A DNA stretch of 64,000 bases from Candidatus Limnocylindrales bacterium (GCA_035571835.1 DATNBU010000039.1:124001-188000); one strand, 5' to 3'. Positions 1-9,323 are shown, counted from the first letter of the stretch. Notes: generated by a model not told the origin, from the letters alone. Numbers and translations are program-made.

Positions 1-689
1 CGCGATGCGGCGTGATCGAGACGCGCGAGCAGCTCGCGCGTCGGCCGGTCATCGATGCGGGCAGTGATCGCAACGGCACCCTGCCCCGCCGCCGGAACGA
101 ACGTGAACGGGTCGAGCGCAACCGCACGCGCAGGTCCACCTGCAGACAGATCGATCCCGAGACGTCCGAGTCCTGCGGCCGCGAGGAAAGTCGCGTCGTA
201 CTCGCCGTCGGCGAGCTTGCGAAGCCGGGTCTCGACGTTGCCGCGCAGCATGCGGATATTGAGATGCGGAGCTTCAGCCAGCGCCTGCGCCTGGCGGCGA
301 AGGCTGGTCGTGCCGATGACCGCACCGGTAGGCAGCGCCGACAGATCAAGTCCCCCGGTGGTAACCAGCAGATCGCGCGCATCCGCGCGCTCGAGCACGG
401 CTGCAATGGTCGTCCCGGCCGCAAGCTCGGTCGGCACGTCCTTGAGCGAGTGCACTGCGCAGTCGATGCGGCCGGAAACCAGGGCCTCGTCGAGCTCTTT
501 CAGGAAAAGCCCTTTGCCGCCGGCTTCGCGCAGCGGCCGGTCGACGATGCGGTCGCCGGTGGTCGTGATCTCGACGAGCTCGTAGCTTGCGCCAGCCGAG
601 CGCCGTACGAGCTCGTCCATCGACTGCCGCGTCTGCGTAAGAGCGAGCGGGCTACGGCGCGTGCCGACGCGCAGCGCTCGCGAAGTCAC
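1..689 (-). CDS. hemC: Porphobilinogen deaminase (hydroxymethylbilane synthase), C-terminus cut by window edge
   Basis: HemC polymerises four porphobilinogen molecules into hydroxymethylbilane in cytoplasmic tetrapyrrole synthesis. About 229 codons are visible. Family motifs appear in order: VGTRRSPLAL near the start, ITTTGDR, GGKGLFLKELDEAL, CAVHSLKDVPTE, the IGTTSLRR substrate-binding stretch, MLRGNVETRL and AAGQGAVAI. The C-terminal domain with the dipyrromethane-cofactor Cys lies beyond position 1. The start is a GTG whose last two bases belong to the hemA TGA stop (GTGA overlap), which indicates translational coupling to hemA. Identity is secure; only the 3' end is unseen. Confidence 0.95.
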   Translation of the reverse strand, partial: MTSRALRVGTRRSPLALTQTRQSMDELVRRSAGASYELVEITTTGDRIVDRPLREAGGKGLFLKELDEALVSGRIDCAVHSLKDVPTELAAGTTIAAVLERADARDLLVTTGGLDLSALPTGAVIGTTSLRRQAQALAEAPHLNIRMLRGNVETRLRKLADGEYDATFLAAAGLGRLGIDLSAGGPARAVALDPFTFVPAAGQGAVAITARIDDRPTRELLARLDHAAS

Positions 690-1978
690 TCGCCGTCTCC
701 GAGGCCGAACAGGCGCCGCACGGCCGACAGCAGTCGCGACTCTTCGACAGTCGATCCTTCGCCGCGAAGAACCTGGGTCGGATGGTGCAGCAGCTTGTTG
801 ACGATCGCGCGCGTCATCTGATGGATGCGCTCGCGGTCGTCTTCGGTCACCGACGGCATGCGCGACAAAGCCTTTTCGACCTCGCCGCGGCGGATGCTGT
901 CGGCGTACTCGCGCAGCTCGACGATCGTCGGCACCACGTCGAGTCGCTCGAACCACTGCCAGAACTGGTCGACTTCGGCCTCGACGATGGCTTCGGCACG
1001 AACGGCTTCGCGCCGGCGCTCGTCGAGATTGTCCTCGACGACCGCCGCGATGTCGTCGATGTCGTACAGGTATGCACCGTCGAGCTGCGGAATCGCAGCG
1101 TCGAAGTTTCGCGGGACGGCAAGATCGATGAAGAACATCGGATTGCCGCGCCGTTCGCGCAGCGCCGTGCGCACGTCGTCGGCCGTCACGAGCAGCCCGC
1201 CGCCGGCCGAGCCGACGACCAGGTCGGCGAGCGGCAGATAGCTGCGGAAACGATCGAGAGGCACGGGCGTCGCAGAAAGCTCGCGCGCAAGATCGACCGC
1301 ACTTTCGAACGTGCGGTTGACGACGATGATCTGACCGACTCCGGCCGCAAGGAAATGGCGCGCGGCAATCTCACCGGTCTCGCCGGCGCCGAGCAGCATC
1401 ACGACGCGGCCCTGCAGCGATTCGAAGATGCTGGAGGCAAGATCGACGGCCGTGGCTGCAACCGACACGGACCTCGACGCAACCGAAGTTTCGGTACGCA
1501 CGCGCTTGGCGACCGAGAAGCTCTTGTGAAAGACCCGGAACAGCACGGGCCCGGCCGCGTCTCCGGCGGCCGATTCATCGAACTGCTGCTTGAGCTGGCC
1601 GAGGATCTGCGGCTCGCCGACGATCATCGAGTCGAGACTCGATGCAACGCGGAACACGTGACGCACGGCTTCGCGTCCACGCAGCACGAACACGAGGTTC
1701 GAACCGCTGTCGAGCCCGGCCGCGCCGGCGACGAAACCGCCGATCGCATCGGCAGTCGCCGGCTGACCGTTGCAGCACGCGACCACTTCGAAACGGTTGC
1801 AGGTACTGACCAGCACCGTTTCCTGCACACCCGGGATCGACGTCATCGAGCGCAGAAAGGCCGGAGCATCCGCGCACGCCGCCGCCGCGCGCTCGCGGAC
1901 TTCGACCGGCGCCGTATGATGACTGATGCCGACGACGACGAGCTCGCGCGAAGCGGTGTCGTTTTTCTGCTCCGCCAT
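686..1978 (-). CDS. hemA: Glutamyl-tRNA reductase
   Basis: Reduces glutamyl-tRNA(Glu) to glutamate-1-semialdehyde with NADPH, the committed step of C5-pathway tetrapyrrole synthesis. The protein is 430 aa, the usual family length. It shows VVGISHHTAPVEVRE at the N-terminus, the catalytic Cys60 in VSTCNRFE, a Rossmann domain with LLGAGETGEIAARH in the middle and a C-terminal helical dimerisation domain. The ATG at 1978 follows AAGG and lies 5 bp after the upstream gene's stop. The open frame extends further upstream, but that part overlaps the CcsA-like gene and has no GluTR similarity. The 3' end overlaps the hemC start by 4 bp. Confidence 0.96.
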   Translation of the reverse strand: MAEQKNDTASRELVVVGISHHTAPVEVRERAAAACADAPAFLRSMTSIPGVQETVLVSTCNRFEVVACCNGQPATADAIGGFVAGAAGLDSGSNLVFVLRGREAVRHVFRVASSLDSMIVGEPQILGQLKQQFDESAAGDAAGPVLFRVFHKSFSVAKRVRTETSVASRSVSVAATAVDLASSIFESLQGRVVMLLGAGETGEIAARHFLAAGVGQIIVVNRTFESAVDLARELSATPVPLDRFRSYLPLADLVVGSAGGGLLVTADDVRTALRERRGNPMFFIDLAVPRNFDAAIPQLDGAYLYDIDDIAAVVEDNLDERRREAVRAEAIVEAEVDQFWQWFERLDVVPTIVELREYADSIRRGEVEKALSRMPSVTEDDRERIHQMTRAIVNKLLHHPTQVLRGEGSTVEESRLLSAVRRLFGLGDGE

Positions 1979-1983
1979 GCCCT

Positions 1984-2880
1984 TCACCGCCCGCCGTCCC
2001 CGGACGATGCTTCCTTTCCGGCCTGGCCGCTCTGCACGCTTTCGGCGGCCTGCTCCCCGAGACTCCCTCCGTGCCGGCTGCCAAGCTGGAGAAGGTTCAC
2101 CAGCAGATACGACGCGAGCAGCAGCGTGAACGCTGCGATCGTCCATTCGGCCGCCTTGCGTCCGTGCAGCCCGCCGAGAAGCCGAAGCTGCAGCAGACCC
2201 GCATAAAGCAGCCACGTCAGCACCGCGAGCGTCTCGCGCGGCTCCCACGACCAGAAGTGGCCGGTTGCCGACATCGACCAGAACCCGCCGGTGACGATCC
2301 CGAGCGTGAGCAGCGGAAAGCCCCACAGCAGGAAGACCAGGCTCATGCGGTCGAGCGTCTGGATAGCCGGAAGCCGGTGGAGGATCGCGCCACCGCGCTT
2401 CGAACGCAGCATGTTCTGCTGCAGCAGGAACGCGGCGCTCACGGCGAACGCGAGTGCGAACACGGCATTGCCGAGAAGCGCGAGCGTGACGTGCACGGTC
2501 AGCCACGGACTGCGCAGCGCTGCGGGCACCGCAACGTCGTCGCCGCGCACCAGCAGGTCGGCAATGGCCGCAAGAAACGCGAGCGGGCTGACCAGAACAC
2601 CGACCACCGCAAGGCTCATGCGCCCCTGTACGGCGAGATATACGCCGACCAGCAGCCACGCGAAGAACGAGAAGCCGCCGGCAAACGTTGCCACGGGAAG
2701 CACGCCCGCGTGGACGATCTCGAGCGCAAGGTCGAGCGTGTGCAGCGCGAACGCGCCGGCAAGCAGGAACATCGGCGCGCGGCTCTCGCCGGGCGCCGTG
2801 CGGCTCGAAAACGTGCGCGCGAACGCAATCGATGCGGCGACGTAGCCGAAGGCTGCGGCAAGAAGCATCAGCGAGTGCAT
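1984..2880 (-). CDS. CcsA/HemX-like cytochrome c assembly membrane protein
   Basis: A 298-aa integral membrane protein with about eight hydrophobic segments. Around residues 210-225 it has HFWSWEPRETLAVLTW, a variant of the tryptophan-rich (WWD) motif of CcsA/CcmC/HemX proteins, which handle haem at the membrane. Its place directly upstream of hemA matches the hemX-hemA linkage seen in many bacteria, where HemX can modulate GluTR level. It may therefore be a System II cytochrome c assembly factor or a HemX-type regulator; sequence alone does not decide. The start overlaps the end of the precorrin-2 dehydrogenase gene by 13 bp. The C-terminal tail is hydrophilic and Gly/Ser/Gln-rich. Confidence 0.85.
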   Translation of the reverse strand: MHSLMLLAAAFGYVAASIAFARTFSSRTAPGESRAPMFLLAGAFALHTLDLALEIVHAGVLPVATFAGGFSFFAWLLVGVYLAVQGRMSLAVVGVLVSPLAFLAAIADLLVRGDDVAVPAALRSPWLTVHVTLALLGNAVFALAFAVSAAFLLQQNMLRSKRGGAILHRLPAIQTLDRMSLVFLLWGFPLLTLGIVTGGFWSMSATGHFWSWEPRETLAVLTWLLYAGLLQLRLLGGLHGRKAAEWTIAAFTLLLASYLLVNLLQLGSRHGGSLGEQAAESVQSGQAGKEASSGDGGR

Positions 2881-3584
2881 GTGTCCTCTTTTGCGTTCGT
2901 ACGGTGGTCCTGAGCGGCGCTCGGCGTCCGTGCGCCGGCGACCGCGGCGTCGCAGAGCGCGGCGGCTTCCACGCGCCGGCCCGCGGCGAGCATCTCGACG
3001 AAACCGCTGTCGAGCACCTGGCGGATCGCACGCCGTCGCGTGCCGCCGTCCTCGACGGTTTCGATCAGGCGCTCGCGAAGCTCGCCGAGAAGCGTCGCGG
3101 CCTCGCCCGCTTCGTCGCCGAGCTGGCTCGCGATGCGGTCCCGCACGTATGCGGCGAGCGCCGGAGCCGTACCGCCCGATGAGACGGCGACGCAGAGATC
3201 GCCTCGACGAACGATCGCGGCGCTGGCGAATTCGGTGGCCGGAGAACCGCCGCCTGGCAAGCGGCCGGTGCCTGCGTCGCAGACGAGCACACCGCGCGCG
3301 GCGGCCGCTTCGACGACCGACGCATTGACCGACGCTTCACCGGTGCATGCGAACGCGAGCAGCACGCCGTCGAGATCGCGGGCCTCGAAGCGCCGGGCCG
3401 CGATGGTCACCAGCGCGCTCGCGCGCTCGAGATCGAGAAGCTTGTCCGAAGGCGCCGGATCGACGACGAGAACCGTCGCCCCGGCATCGATGAGGCCACG
3501 CGCCTTGCCGAGCCCGACCCTTCCGCCGCCGACGACAAGGCAGGTCCGTCCCGCAAGATCGAGGAAGACCGGGTAGCCACGCAC
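2868..3584 (-). CDS. Precorrin-2 dehydrogenase / sirohydrochlorin ferrochelatase-type protein (CysG N-terminal, Met8-like)
   Basis: A 238-aa protein of the SirC/Met8/CysG-N family, which oxidises precorrin-2 to sirohydrochlorin with NAD+ and in some members inserts iron to make sirohaem. The N-terminus YPVFLDLAGRTCLVVGGG with GRVGLGKARGL is the Rossmann NAD-binding signature. FACTGEASVNASVVEAA and a segment resembling NVVDD/FATP-type loops follow. No methyltransferase domain is attached, so it corresponds only to the N-terminal half of CysG. It is first in the ccsA-hemA-hemC run and overlaps the next gene, so probably one tetrapyrrole operon. Whether it has chelatase activity cannot be told. 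Confidence 0.9.
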   Translation of the reverse strand: MRGYPVFLDLAGRTCLVVGGGRVGLGKARGLIDAGATVLVVDPAPSDKLLDLERASALVTIAARRFEARDLDGVLLAFACTGEASVNASVVEAAAARGVLVCDAGTGRLPGGGSPATEFASAAIVRRGDLCVAVSSGGTAPALAAYVRDRIASQLGDEAGEAATLLGELRERLIETVEDGGTRRRAIRQVLDSGFVEMLAAGRRVEAAALCDAAVAGARTPSAAQDHRTNAKEDTCTR

Positions 3585-3646
3585 CCTTCGGCTCTATCAC
3601 GCGATGCCGCGGAAACCGAAGGGCGTCCGAGCGTTTACACGGAAAG

Positions 3647-6229
3647 CTAGAGCGGAACCTTGATGGTCTTTCCGACCTGCACGTTATGCGCGTCACGGAT
3701 GCCGTTGATGCGCTTCAGCGTGTCGACCGAGGTCCGGTACTTCTGGGCGATGCTGGTCAGCGTCTGGCCCTTCTGCACGCGGTGGCTGCGAAAGCTCGAC
3801 CGTGACGAGCTCGACGACGCAACTTTCGCCGCCGACTTCGACGAAGACTTCGAAACGGCCGTCTTAGACGACGATTTCGCAGACGTCTTGGTCGACTTCG
3901 CGGACGCCGTCTTGGCCGAAGCCGCAGAGGCCGACTTTCCGCGCGACGTGGACGCCGACCTCGGCATGTCGTCGTCGTCGTCGTTGCGCGCCGCCGACGC
4001 GACCGCGACCGCACCCGCCGACGGAACCTTGATCGTCCGACCGGCCTTGAGACCTTCCGACGCAATCTTCGGATTGAGCCGCTTCAGCGTCTCGACCGAC
4101 GTGTCGTTGGCGAGCGCGACTTTCGAGAGCGTGTCGCCGGAGCGAACCTTGTATGTGCGGCCGACGGTCGAGCCCGAGACGATCTCGCTGCCGCTCGCGC
4201 GAACCTTCAGCGTCTGGCCGGACTGGATCGAAGTCGGATCGGTGATGCCGTTGCGCTTCATCAGATCGTCGACGGTCGTGTGGTACATCGACGCGATCTG
4301 CACGAGCGTCTGGCCGCGGCCGACCTTGTGCTCGGCGGTGAGCTCGGGCTCGGCCTGCCCATCGTCGTTCTTGTCGTTCGCCGGCGACGCCTTCGCGGTA
4401 GCTGCCGCGGGCGAAGCGCTGGCTGCAGGCGGAGCTTCCTTCGGAACCGATGCGATCACGGCGGGCTCGACGCGCACGACTGCAGGAGAATCCGGCTTCG
4501 TGACATCGTCTTTCTGAATCACTGCCGCCGGCACTGCGGCCACCGCCGTGCGTGCGGCGAGCGCTGCGGCCTGGCCAGCCTGGCTGGCCGCCATGATGCC
4601 GGCGTTGGTCGTCATGTTGCGCGACATCGGCGGATGCTCGACCTGCGCTGCTGCGATCGCGACCGGGGTGGTGACGCGGTCCGCCGGAACCTTCAGGTTC
4701 ATTCCGACTTTCATCGCGGAGGCATTGCGCAGGTTGTTCATGTACAGCAGCGTCGTCTCGGTGGTGCCGAAGCGGCGCGCGATCTGCCCGAGGGTCTCGT
4801 CGCGAGTCACGCGATGGATGATCGGCTTGCTCGGCGGCGGCGATGCCTCTGCCTCGACGGTCTCGGCCGAAGCCGAAGCCGAAGACCCGCCGGAATCGCG
4901 GGCAATGATGTCCGGAGCAGATGGCGAGCTGTGGTCGACGTGGCCGAACGCGACTTCGAATTCGCTCCGCGTGCCGTGCGGAAGATTCACGCGATAGCCG
5001 CGCGGAACTTTCGCGCTGCCGCGCAGGACGCCGTCGCTGAGCGCCGGGTTGAGGTCGGCAAGCTGGTCGACGCTGGTGCGCGCCGCGCGCGCCAGATCGC
5101 GGATCGACGCGCTCGTCGAGATCATCGCTTCGTCGGGCTGGTAGGTCGGGGCGCTGATCTGCCCGCAGAGCTCGGGCACACGGTTCATCGCGTCGACCGC
5201 GGCAAGGAACTCGGCGTAGTAGTTGCGCGACGCGAATCCGAAGCTTTTTCCCTTGTAATGGCTCGAGATCACGCCGAAGTGCGTGGTGCCCATGTCCTTT
5301 ACCGCGCGCGCGATTCCGCCTGGACCATGGTTGTACGACGTGATCGCCAGCGGCCACGACCCGAGGTTCTCGTAAGTCTTGCGCAGCATCTTTGCTGCGG
5401 CTTCGGTCGAGCGGCGAGGATCGCGCCGGTCGTCGTAGGAACCATTGACCTCGAGATACAGACGGCCGGTGGCCGGCATGAACTGCCAGATGCCCGAAGC
5501 GCCGGCCGACGAACGCGCGCCGATCTTGTATCCGGACTCGACGAGCGGAAGTGCGAGCAGCTCCTGCGGCACGTCGTACCTCTGCAGGATCTCGCTCATC
5601 ATCGGACGGTACGCCTGCGCGCGCGCAGCCGCGTCGCAGAACTTGTCGCCGAGACCGCGCTGCGAGCGAACCTGCTCGGACAGCGTCATCGCGTACGACG
5701 GCTCGTAGCCGATCTTCGCGATGGCTTTGAGGATACGGCGTTCTTCTTCGGTGCGCGCGTGTCCCTCGGAGATCGAAACCAGCATCGCCGAGATGCGTTC
5801 GCCTTCCGCTTTGCGGCGCGCCTGGATCGCGGCGTCGACCTGTCCTTCGGGAAGGCGCGCGACGATGTCGTCAATGGACAGGACCGAATAGACAAGCTCT
5901 AAGTGCTCGACGTCGTGGAATGCGATCTGGTGGCTCGTCCATTTCGTGAACGCGTCGCTCCAGAACGCGACGTTGGGCTCGAGCTCTTTGTACCGGGGGA
6001 AATGCGTGTTGCCCGGAGTTGGCGTCGCGGCAGCCGTCGAAGCGGAAGCAAGGACCAGCGCTGCGGCTGTGGTGCATGCGACCGGTGCGGCTGGTGCGGC
6101 AGACAGGATCAGTGCTGCCGCTGCAGTCGAAAGGGCCGTTGCCAGTGTCTGGAGCCCGGTGTTCCGACCCGATCGCGTCGCCGGGCGGACCGACCTCACC
6201 TCTGTTCCCACCTTGTCACGTTCCCGCAT
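3647..6229 (-). CDS. MltD-type membrane-bound lytic transglycosylase with multiple LysM domains
   Basis: An 860-aa exported murein hydrolase. A hydrophobic Ala-rich signal segment spans roughly residues 25-68. The SLT/GEWL transglycosylase domain is at about 205-315, with probable catalytic Glu231 in LPLVESGY, then SAGASGIWQFMPATG and ITSYNHGPGG. One weak LysM-like unit lies near 370-417. Four clear LysM repeats follow at about 471-515, 632-677, 691-736 and 815-860. They are joined by Ala/Pro-rich and Ser/Lys-rich linkers (about 755-812). LysM modules bind peptidoglycan GlcNAc. E. coli MltD is about 450 aa, so this one has extra LysM units and long linkers. The ATG at 6229 follows a GAGGTGAGGG stretch. 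Confidence 0.92.
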   Translation of the reverse strand: MRERDKVGTEVRSVRPATRSGRNTGLQTLATALSTAAAALILSAAPAAPVACTTAAALVLASASTAAATPTPGNTHFPRYKELEPNVAFWSDAFTKWTSHQIAFHDVEHLELVYSVLSIDDIVARLPEGQVDAAIQARRKAEGERISAMLVSISEGHARTEEERRILKAIAKIGYEPSYAMTLSEQVRSQRGLGDKFCDAAARAQAYRPMMSEILQRYDVPQELLALPLVESGYKIGARSSAGASGIWQFMPATGRLYLEVNGSYDDRRDPRRSTEAAAKMLRKTYENLGSWPLAITSYNHGPGGIARAVKDMGTTHFGVISSHYKGKSFGFASRNYYAEFLAAVDAMNRVPELCGQISAPTYQPDEAMISTSASIRDLARAARTSVDQLADLNPALSDGVLRGSAKVPRGYRVNLPHGTRSEFEVAFGHVDHSSPSAPDIIARDSGGSSASASAETVEAEASPPPSKPIIHRVTRDETLGQIARRFGTTETTLLYMNNLRNASAMKVGMNLKVPADRVTTPVAIAAAQVEHPPMSRNMTTNAGIMAASQAGQAAALAARTAVAAVPAAVIQKDDVTKPDSPAVVRVEPAVIASVPKEAPPAASASPAAATAKASPANDKNDDGQAEPELTAEHKVGRGQTLVQIASMYHTTVDDLMKRNGITDPTSIQSGQTLKVRASGSEIVSGSTVGRTYKVRSGDTLSKVALANDTSVETLKRLNPKIASEGLKAGRTIKVPSAGAVAVASAARNDDDDDMPRSASTSRGKSASAASAKTASAKSTKTSAKSSSKTAVSKSSSKSAAKVASSSSSRSSFRSHRVQKGQTLTSIAQKYRTSVDTLKRINGIRDAHNVQVGKTIKVPL

Positions 6230-6305
6230 CCCTCACCTCTCAGGACGGCTTCCCCGCCTGCCTCGCCTGTTCAAAAGGAACGCTAAAGGTAGCAAAGGCG
6301 GCCTC

Positions 6306-7922
6306 TTGCCGCCATCCGGAAAGGCCGTTTTTCGGCCGTTCCGCAGCCGCAGCGCGGCAATTGCCGCGGTGCTTCTGGCTGCGCGGATGACGTCCGGCTG
6401 CGGTCACCACGGCCCGGCAGACGCTGCGGGCGCGCTCCGAATCGCGATCGAAGCTGCTCCGACCAGCCTCGATCCGCGTTTTGCGGCCGATGCCGACAGC
6501 AGCCGCATCGCCGGCCTCATGCACTGCTCGCTCGTCGAACCGGACGACCGCGGCGGCTGGCGGGCCGCGCTCGCGACCGCCTGGAGCCAGCCGGACGCTC
6601 AGACCTGGGTCTTCGAGCTCAGAAATGACGCACGGTTCCATAACGGCGATCCGGTGACTGCGGACGACGTCGTGGCCACCTACCGGTCCGTCCTCGATGC
6701 GAAGACCGCGTCGCCGAAGCGCGCCGCGCTGTCGTCGGTGACCCGCGTCGCGGCCGACAGCGAGCATCGCGTGCGCTTCGAGCTTTCGTCGGCCAACGCG
6801 GCGCTGCTCGACGGCGCGACCGTCGGAATCCTTCCCGCGCGCGTCGCGGCCGGGCCGCAGAGCGACGAGGCCACCGGTGCGAACGGATGCGGGCCGTATG
6901 AAGCCGCAGAGATCGATCCGCATTCGATCCTGCTTCGTGCGGTGAACGGATGGTTCGGCGGGCCGGTGACGCTTGCGGCGATCGAGTTTCGCGTCGTGCC
7001 CGACGCCGTGATGCGCACGCTTCAGCTCGAAAGCGGCGATCTCGATCTGGTGCAGAACGCGCTCGAGCCGGATGCCGTTCGGCATCTGCAGGAGAGAGAA
7101 CGAGGCGGAGTTTCACAGCGCGGCGTCGCGCTGAGCGTGTCGGTCACGCCGTACGATGCCTACCAGTATCTCGGCATCAATCACCGCCATCCCGCGCTCG
7201 CCGACGTTCGTGTCCGGCGCGCGATCGCACATGCCATCGACCGCGATGCGATCGTGACCTGGGTGCTCGCCGGCCAGGCCGAGGTCGCAAGCGGACTCAT
7301 TCCACCGCACCACGCCGGCTACGAGCCGCACGTTCGCCGTTACGCCTATGATCCGGCACGTGCACGGAGGCTTCTCGATGCGGCCGGTTATCCGGATCCC
7401 GACGGCGACGGTCCACTTCCACGCCTTCGCCTGCGCTACACGACGAGCACCGTCGAGCTTCGCCGGCGCATCGCCGAAGTGATTGCTGCCGAGCTCGGCG
7501 AAGTCGGGATCGAGATCTCGATCGAAAGCTACGAGTGGGGAACGTTCTTCCAGGACATCGCGCGCGGGAACTACGACCTTTACTCGCTCGCGTGGATCGG
7601 CATTCGTGATCCGGATCTCCTGCGCGTTGTTTTTCATTCGAAGATGACGCCGCCGGCCGGCAGCAATCGCGGATTTTTCGCGAACGCGCGCATCGATCGG
7701 CTGACCGAGCGCGGCCGCGCGGAAACCGATCCGTCACGGCGCACGGCGATCTATGCGCGTGTGCAGCGCGCGTCGGCGCGTGCGCTGCCGTACATTCCGA
7801 TGTGGTGGCCGAAGAACGTGGTCGTGATGTCGAGCCGGCTCGAAGGGTTCACGCCGCATCCGTCAGGAGATCTGTCCGCGCTGGCGCACGCGCATCTCGG
7901 TGAAATCGGGGACAGACACTGA
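6306..7922 (+). CDS. ABC-type peptide/nickel family substrate-binding lipoprotein (SBP family 5)
   Basis: Periplasmic solute receptor of the DppA/OppA family, about 538 aa. Family features: LRIAIEAAPTSLDPRFAADA, WVFELRNDARFHNGDPVTADDV, the VRRAIAHAIDRDAIV block, ARRLLDAAGYPDPDGDG and a C-terminal PYIPMWWP region. A TTG at 6306 is chosen because it gives a basic n-region, an Ala/Leu core and a lipobox-like TSGC. The ATG at 6387 would lack a signal. Matching permeases lie at 11001-12742, separated by unrelated genes, and no ATPase gene is in the window. The last codons and the stop fall inside a GGGGACAG repeat, so the native C-terminus may have been altered. Confidence 0.85.
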   Translation: MPPSGKAVFRPFRSRSAAIAAVLLAARMTSGCGHHGPADAAGALRIAIEAAPTSLDPRFAADADSSRIAGLMHCSLVEPDDRGGWRAALATAWSQPDAQTWVFELRNDARFHNGDPVTADDVVATYRSVLDAKTASPKRAALSSVTRVAADSEHRVRFELSSANAALLDGATVGILPARVAAGPQSDEATGANGCGPYEAAEIDPHSILLRAVNGWFGGPVTLAAIEFRVVPDAVMRTLQLESGDLDLVQNALEPDAVRHLQERERGGVSQRGVALSVSVTPYDAYQYLGINHRHPALADVRVRRAIAHAIDRDAIVTWVLAGQAEVASGLIPPHHAGYEPHVRRYAYDPARARRLLDAAGYPDPDGDGPLPRLRLRYTTSTVELRRRIAEVIAAELGEVGIEISIESYEWGTFFQDIARGNYDLYSLAWIGIRDPDLLRVVFHSKMTPPAGSNRGFFANARIDRLTERGRAETDPSRRTAIYARVQRASARALPYIPMWWPKNVVVMSSRLEGFTPHPSGDLSALAHAHLGEIGDRH

Positions 7923-7929
7923 TTTACGG
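7908..7929 (+). repeat. GGGGACAG-type short repeat, copy 1
   Basis: GGGGACAGACACTGATTTAC begins within the last codons of the substrate-binding protein gene and contains its TGA stop. The core GGGGACAG recurs in inverted orientation at 9534-9541, and the two copies bracket an accessory block. Such GGGGACAG tails resemble dispersed REP-like sequences found near Y1/RAYT transposases in many bacteria. That link is recalled knowledge; no RAYT gene is in the window. Confidence 0.5.
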
Positions 7930-7941
7930 TCTTAAAGCTCT

Positions 7942-8646
7942 CTACATATGACGGGCGACGTTTCGGGTACGCGCGCTCTTTAGCCAACTCAAAAAACTGC
8001 ACATTGATTCTCGAAGTGGGTTAGCGCGGAGCCGATGCTCCTCCTGATAACTCCCAGAACAAGTTACCCTCGAAAGGTAACTAACGAGCTCGTCTCGATC
8101 CTTTCGCGAAATTACTAAATCGTTCTTATCAATTGGCGCCAGCACGGATCTAAGATCCAGTGTCGCGTTGGCCAGCGCATCCGTTAGACACGGAACCTGA
8201 ACATAGAACTGGTTCCATTCCTCTGCCGAGATACTGCCTTTCGACCCGCGATCGCCGATGTACTTCTGAAACATTGCAGTATTCTGCTGGGCAAGCCCAC
8301 GCAGAATGATGGAGCTGTCCCTGAGAGTCTTCGAGAGTTCTGCAACTTTTTTGTTCTTGCTGCTTTGGTACAAAACAAGTTGCTCCGTGACACAGTCCGT
8401 TAGCGTCTCCGCCTCGTCGAGTGTCATTCGGACATCTTCGATGGGCTGCGTCCGCAGCTGAATGCCAACCACAGAATTTATGGAATTCGCCGCCTGTAGC
8501 CATACCCATACGAACGGCATCGCAGCCGCGGTATCAGCTGGTTGGCTTATCGGGCATTCGAAGGCCGCCACGGCGCCCGGATTCCCGGCATCAATCACAA
8601 TCAGCGCCGCGAGAAATGCACTGCACGTTGTCGAGGCAATCATCAT
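7942..8646 (-). CDS. Hypothetical secreted protein
   Basis: A 234-aa protein of unrecognised family. A plausible signal peptide occupies about residues 1-28 (hydrophobic stretch ending AVAA). The mature part is mostly helical and polar with scattered Cys (ECPI, DCVTEQ, PCLTDA, VTCSGS, SMCSF), compatible with disulfides in the periplasm or outside. Two ATGs are adjacent at 8646 and 8643. Base composition is clearly less GC-rich than the flanking genes, and codons such as AAA, AAT and ATT are common, suggesting recent acquisition. It sits with vapBC inside the block bounded by GGGGACAG repeats. No function is assigned. Confidence 0.65.
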   Translation of the reverse strand: MMIASTTCSAFLAALIVIDAGNPGAVAAFECPISQPADTAAAMPFVWVWLQAANSINSVVGIQLRTQPIEDVRMTLDEAETLTDCVTEQLVLYQSSKNKKVAELSKTLRDSSIILRGLAQQNTAMFQKYIGDRGSKGSISAEEWNQFYVQVPCLTDALANATLDLRSVLAPIDKNDLVISRKDRDELVSYLSRVTCSGSYQEEHRLRANPLRESMCSFLSWLKSARTRNVARHM

Positions 8647-8673
8647 GGTCTTACCGGCGAGACGTTCACAGTT

Positions 8674-9072
8674 CTACCAGCGAGTGACCGTCAGGCCGGG
8701 GATTCGCCGGAAGCTTCGTTCGTCGCGCGTGATGACTCCGCAATCGTGGGCAATCGCAGTGGCGGCGATCAGCAGATCGCGCTCTCCGATGCGATCACCG
8801 CGCACGGCAGCATCGGCCCAGAGTCGGGCGTGGATGCGCGCGCTTCGCAGATCGAACGAAAACACCGGCAGTCGTTCGATCAATCCTTCGACGAAAGCTT
8901 CGGTGGCTGCACGCTTGCGGGACGAGATGCGATGAACGCCGTGCAGCAGCTCGGATGCGGTTACGGCAGAGATGGCGAACGTTTCGTCGCGATGATCGCC
9001 GAGCGCTGCCCCGAGGTCGAGAAGCCCGCGCTCCGCTGCGATAAGGACGCTCGAATCGATCACTTGTCCCAA
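8674..9072 (-). CDS. vapC: VapC-family PIN-domain toxin RNase
   Basis: A 132-aa PIN-domain protein. The acidic residues expected for the Mg2+-dependent RNase site are present: Asp6 (VIDSSVLI), Glu41 (TASELLHG), Asp99 (GERDLLIAATA) and Asp117 (ITRDERSF). VapC toxins cleave tRNA or rRNA and are neutralised by the cognate antitoxin. The start overlaps the antitoxin's 3' end by 13 bp, the usual coupled arrangement with the antitoxin first. All four acidic residues are kept, so the toxin is probably functional. Confidence 0.93.
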   Translation of the reverse strand: MGQVIDSSVLIAAERGLLDLGAALGDHRDETFAISAVTASELLHGVHRISSRKRAATEAFVEGLIERLPVFSFDLRSARIHARLWADAAVRGDRIGERDLLIAATAIAHDCGVITRDERSFRRIPGLTVTRW

Positions 9073-9323
9073 GGTGACCGCTCCACGTCGGGCTGCGCCC
9101 GACTCAGCGCCTCGACGATGTCGAGAAATTCTTCGTCGGGTTTGGGCAGCTTCGAAAAGAGCGCAAGGAGATCGGCGCCGGTGCAGCGGCTGCCCTGCAG
9201 CGGCCCGAGCTGACAGATTGGGCGCCCTCCGCGCTCGATGACGAACGTTTCGCCTTGGTAGCAGGCTCGATTGACGAGATCGGAAAAGCTCCGTGCCGCT
9301 TCGGTTGCGGAGACGACGGACAT
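9060..9323 (-). CDS. Phd/YefM-type (VapB-like) antitoxin
   Basis: An 87-aa antitoxin: MSVVSATEAARSFSDLVNRA, then ETFVIERGGRPICQLGP, the Phd/YefM DNA-binding fold, followed by an acidic and aromatic C-terminal tail for toxin neutralisation. The ATG at 9323 places the canonical motif at the N-terminus. An in-frame ATG at 9452 would add 43 residues, and a TTG at 9494 adds still more; neither has a clear Shine-Dalgarno. It overlaps vapC by 13 bp. Such antitoxins repress their own promoter, and an inverted repeat suited to an operator lies upstream at 9454-9474. Confidence 0.85.
   Translation of the reverse strand: MSVVSATEAARSFSDLVNRACYQGETFVIERGGRPICQLGPLQGSRCTGADLLALFSKLPKPDEEFLDIVEALSRAQPDVERSPWDK

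Noticed and set aside
686-3031. hemA read as a 781-residue protein
   Set aside because: The first 350 codons overlap the CcsA-like gene in another phase and are Arg/Ala noise; GluTR homology starts at the ATG at 1978.
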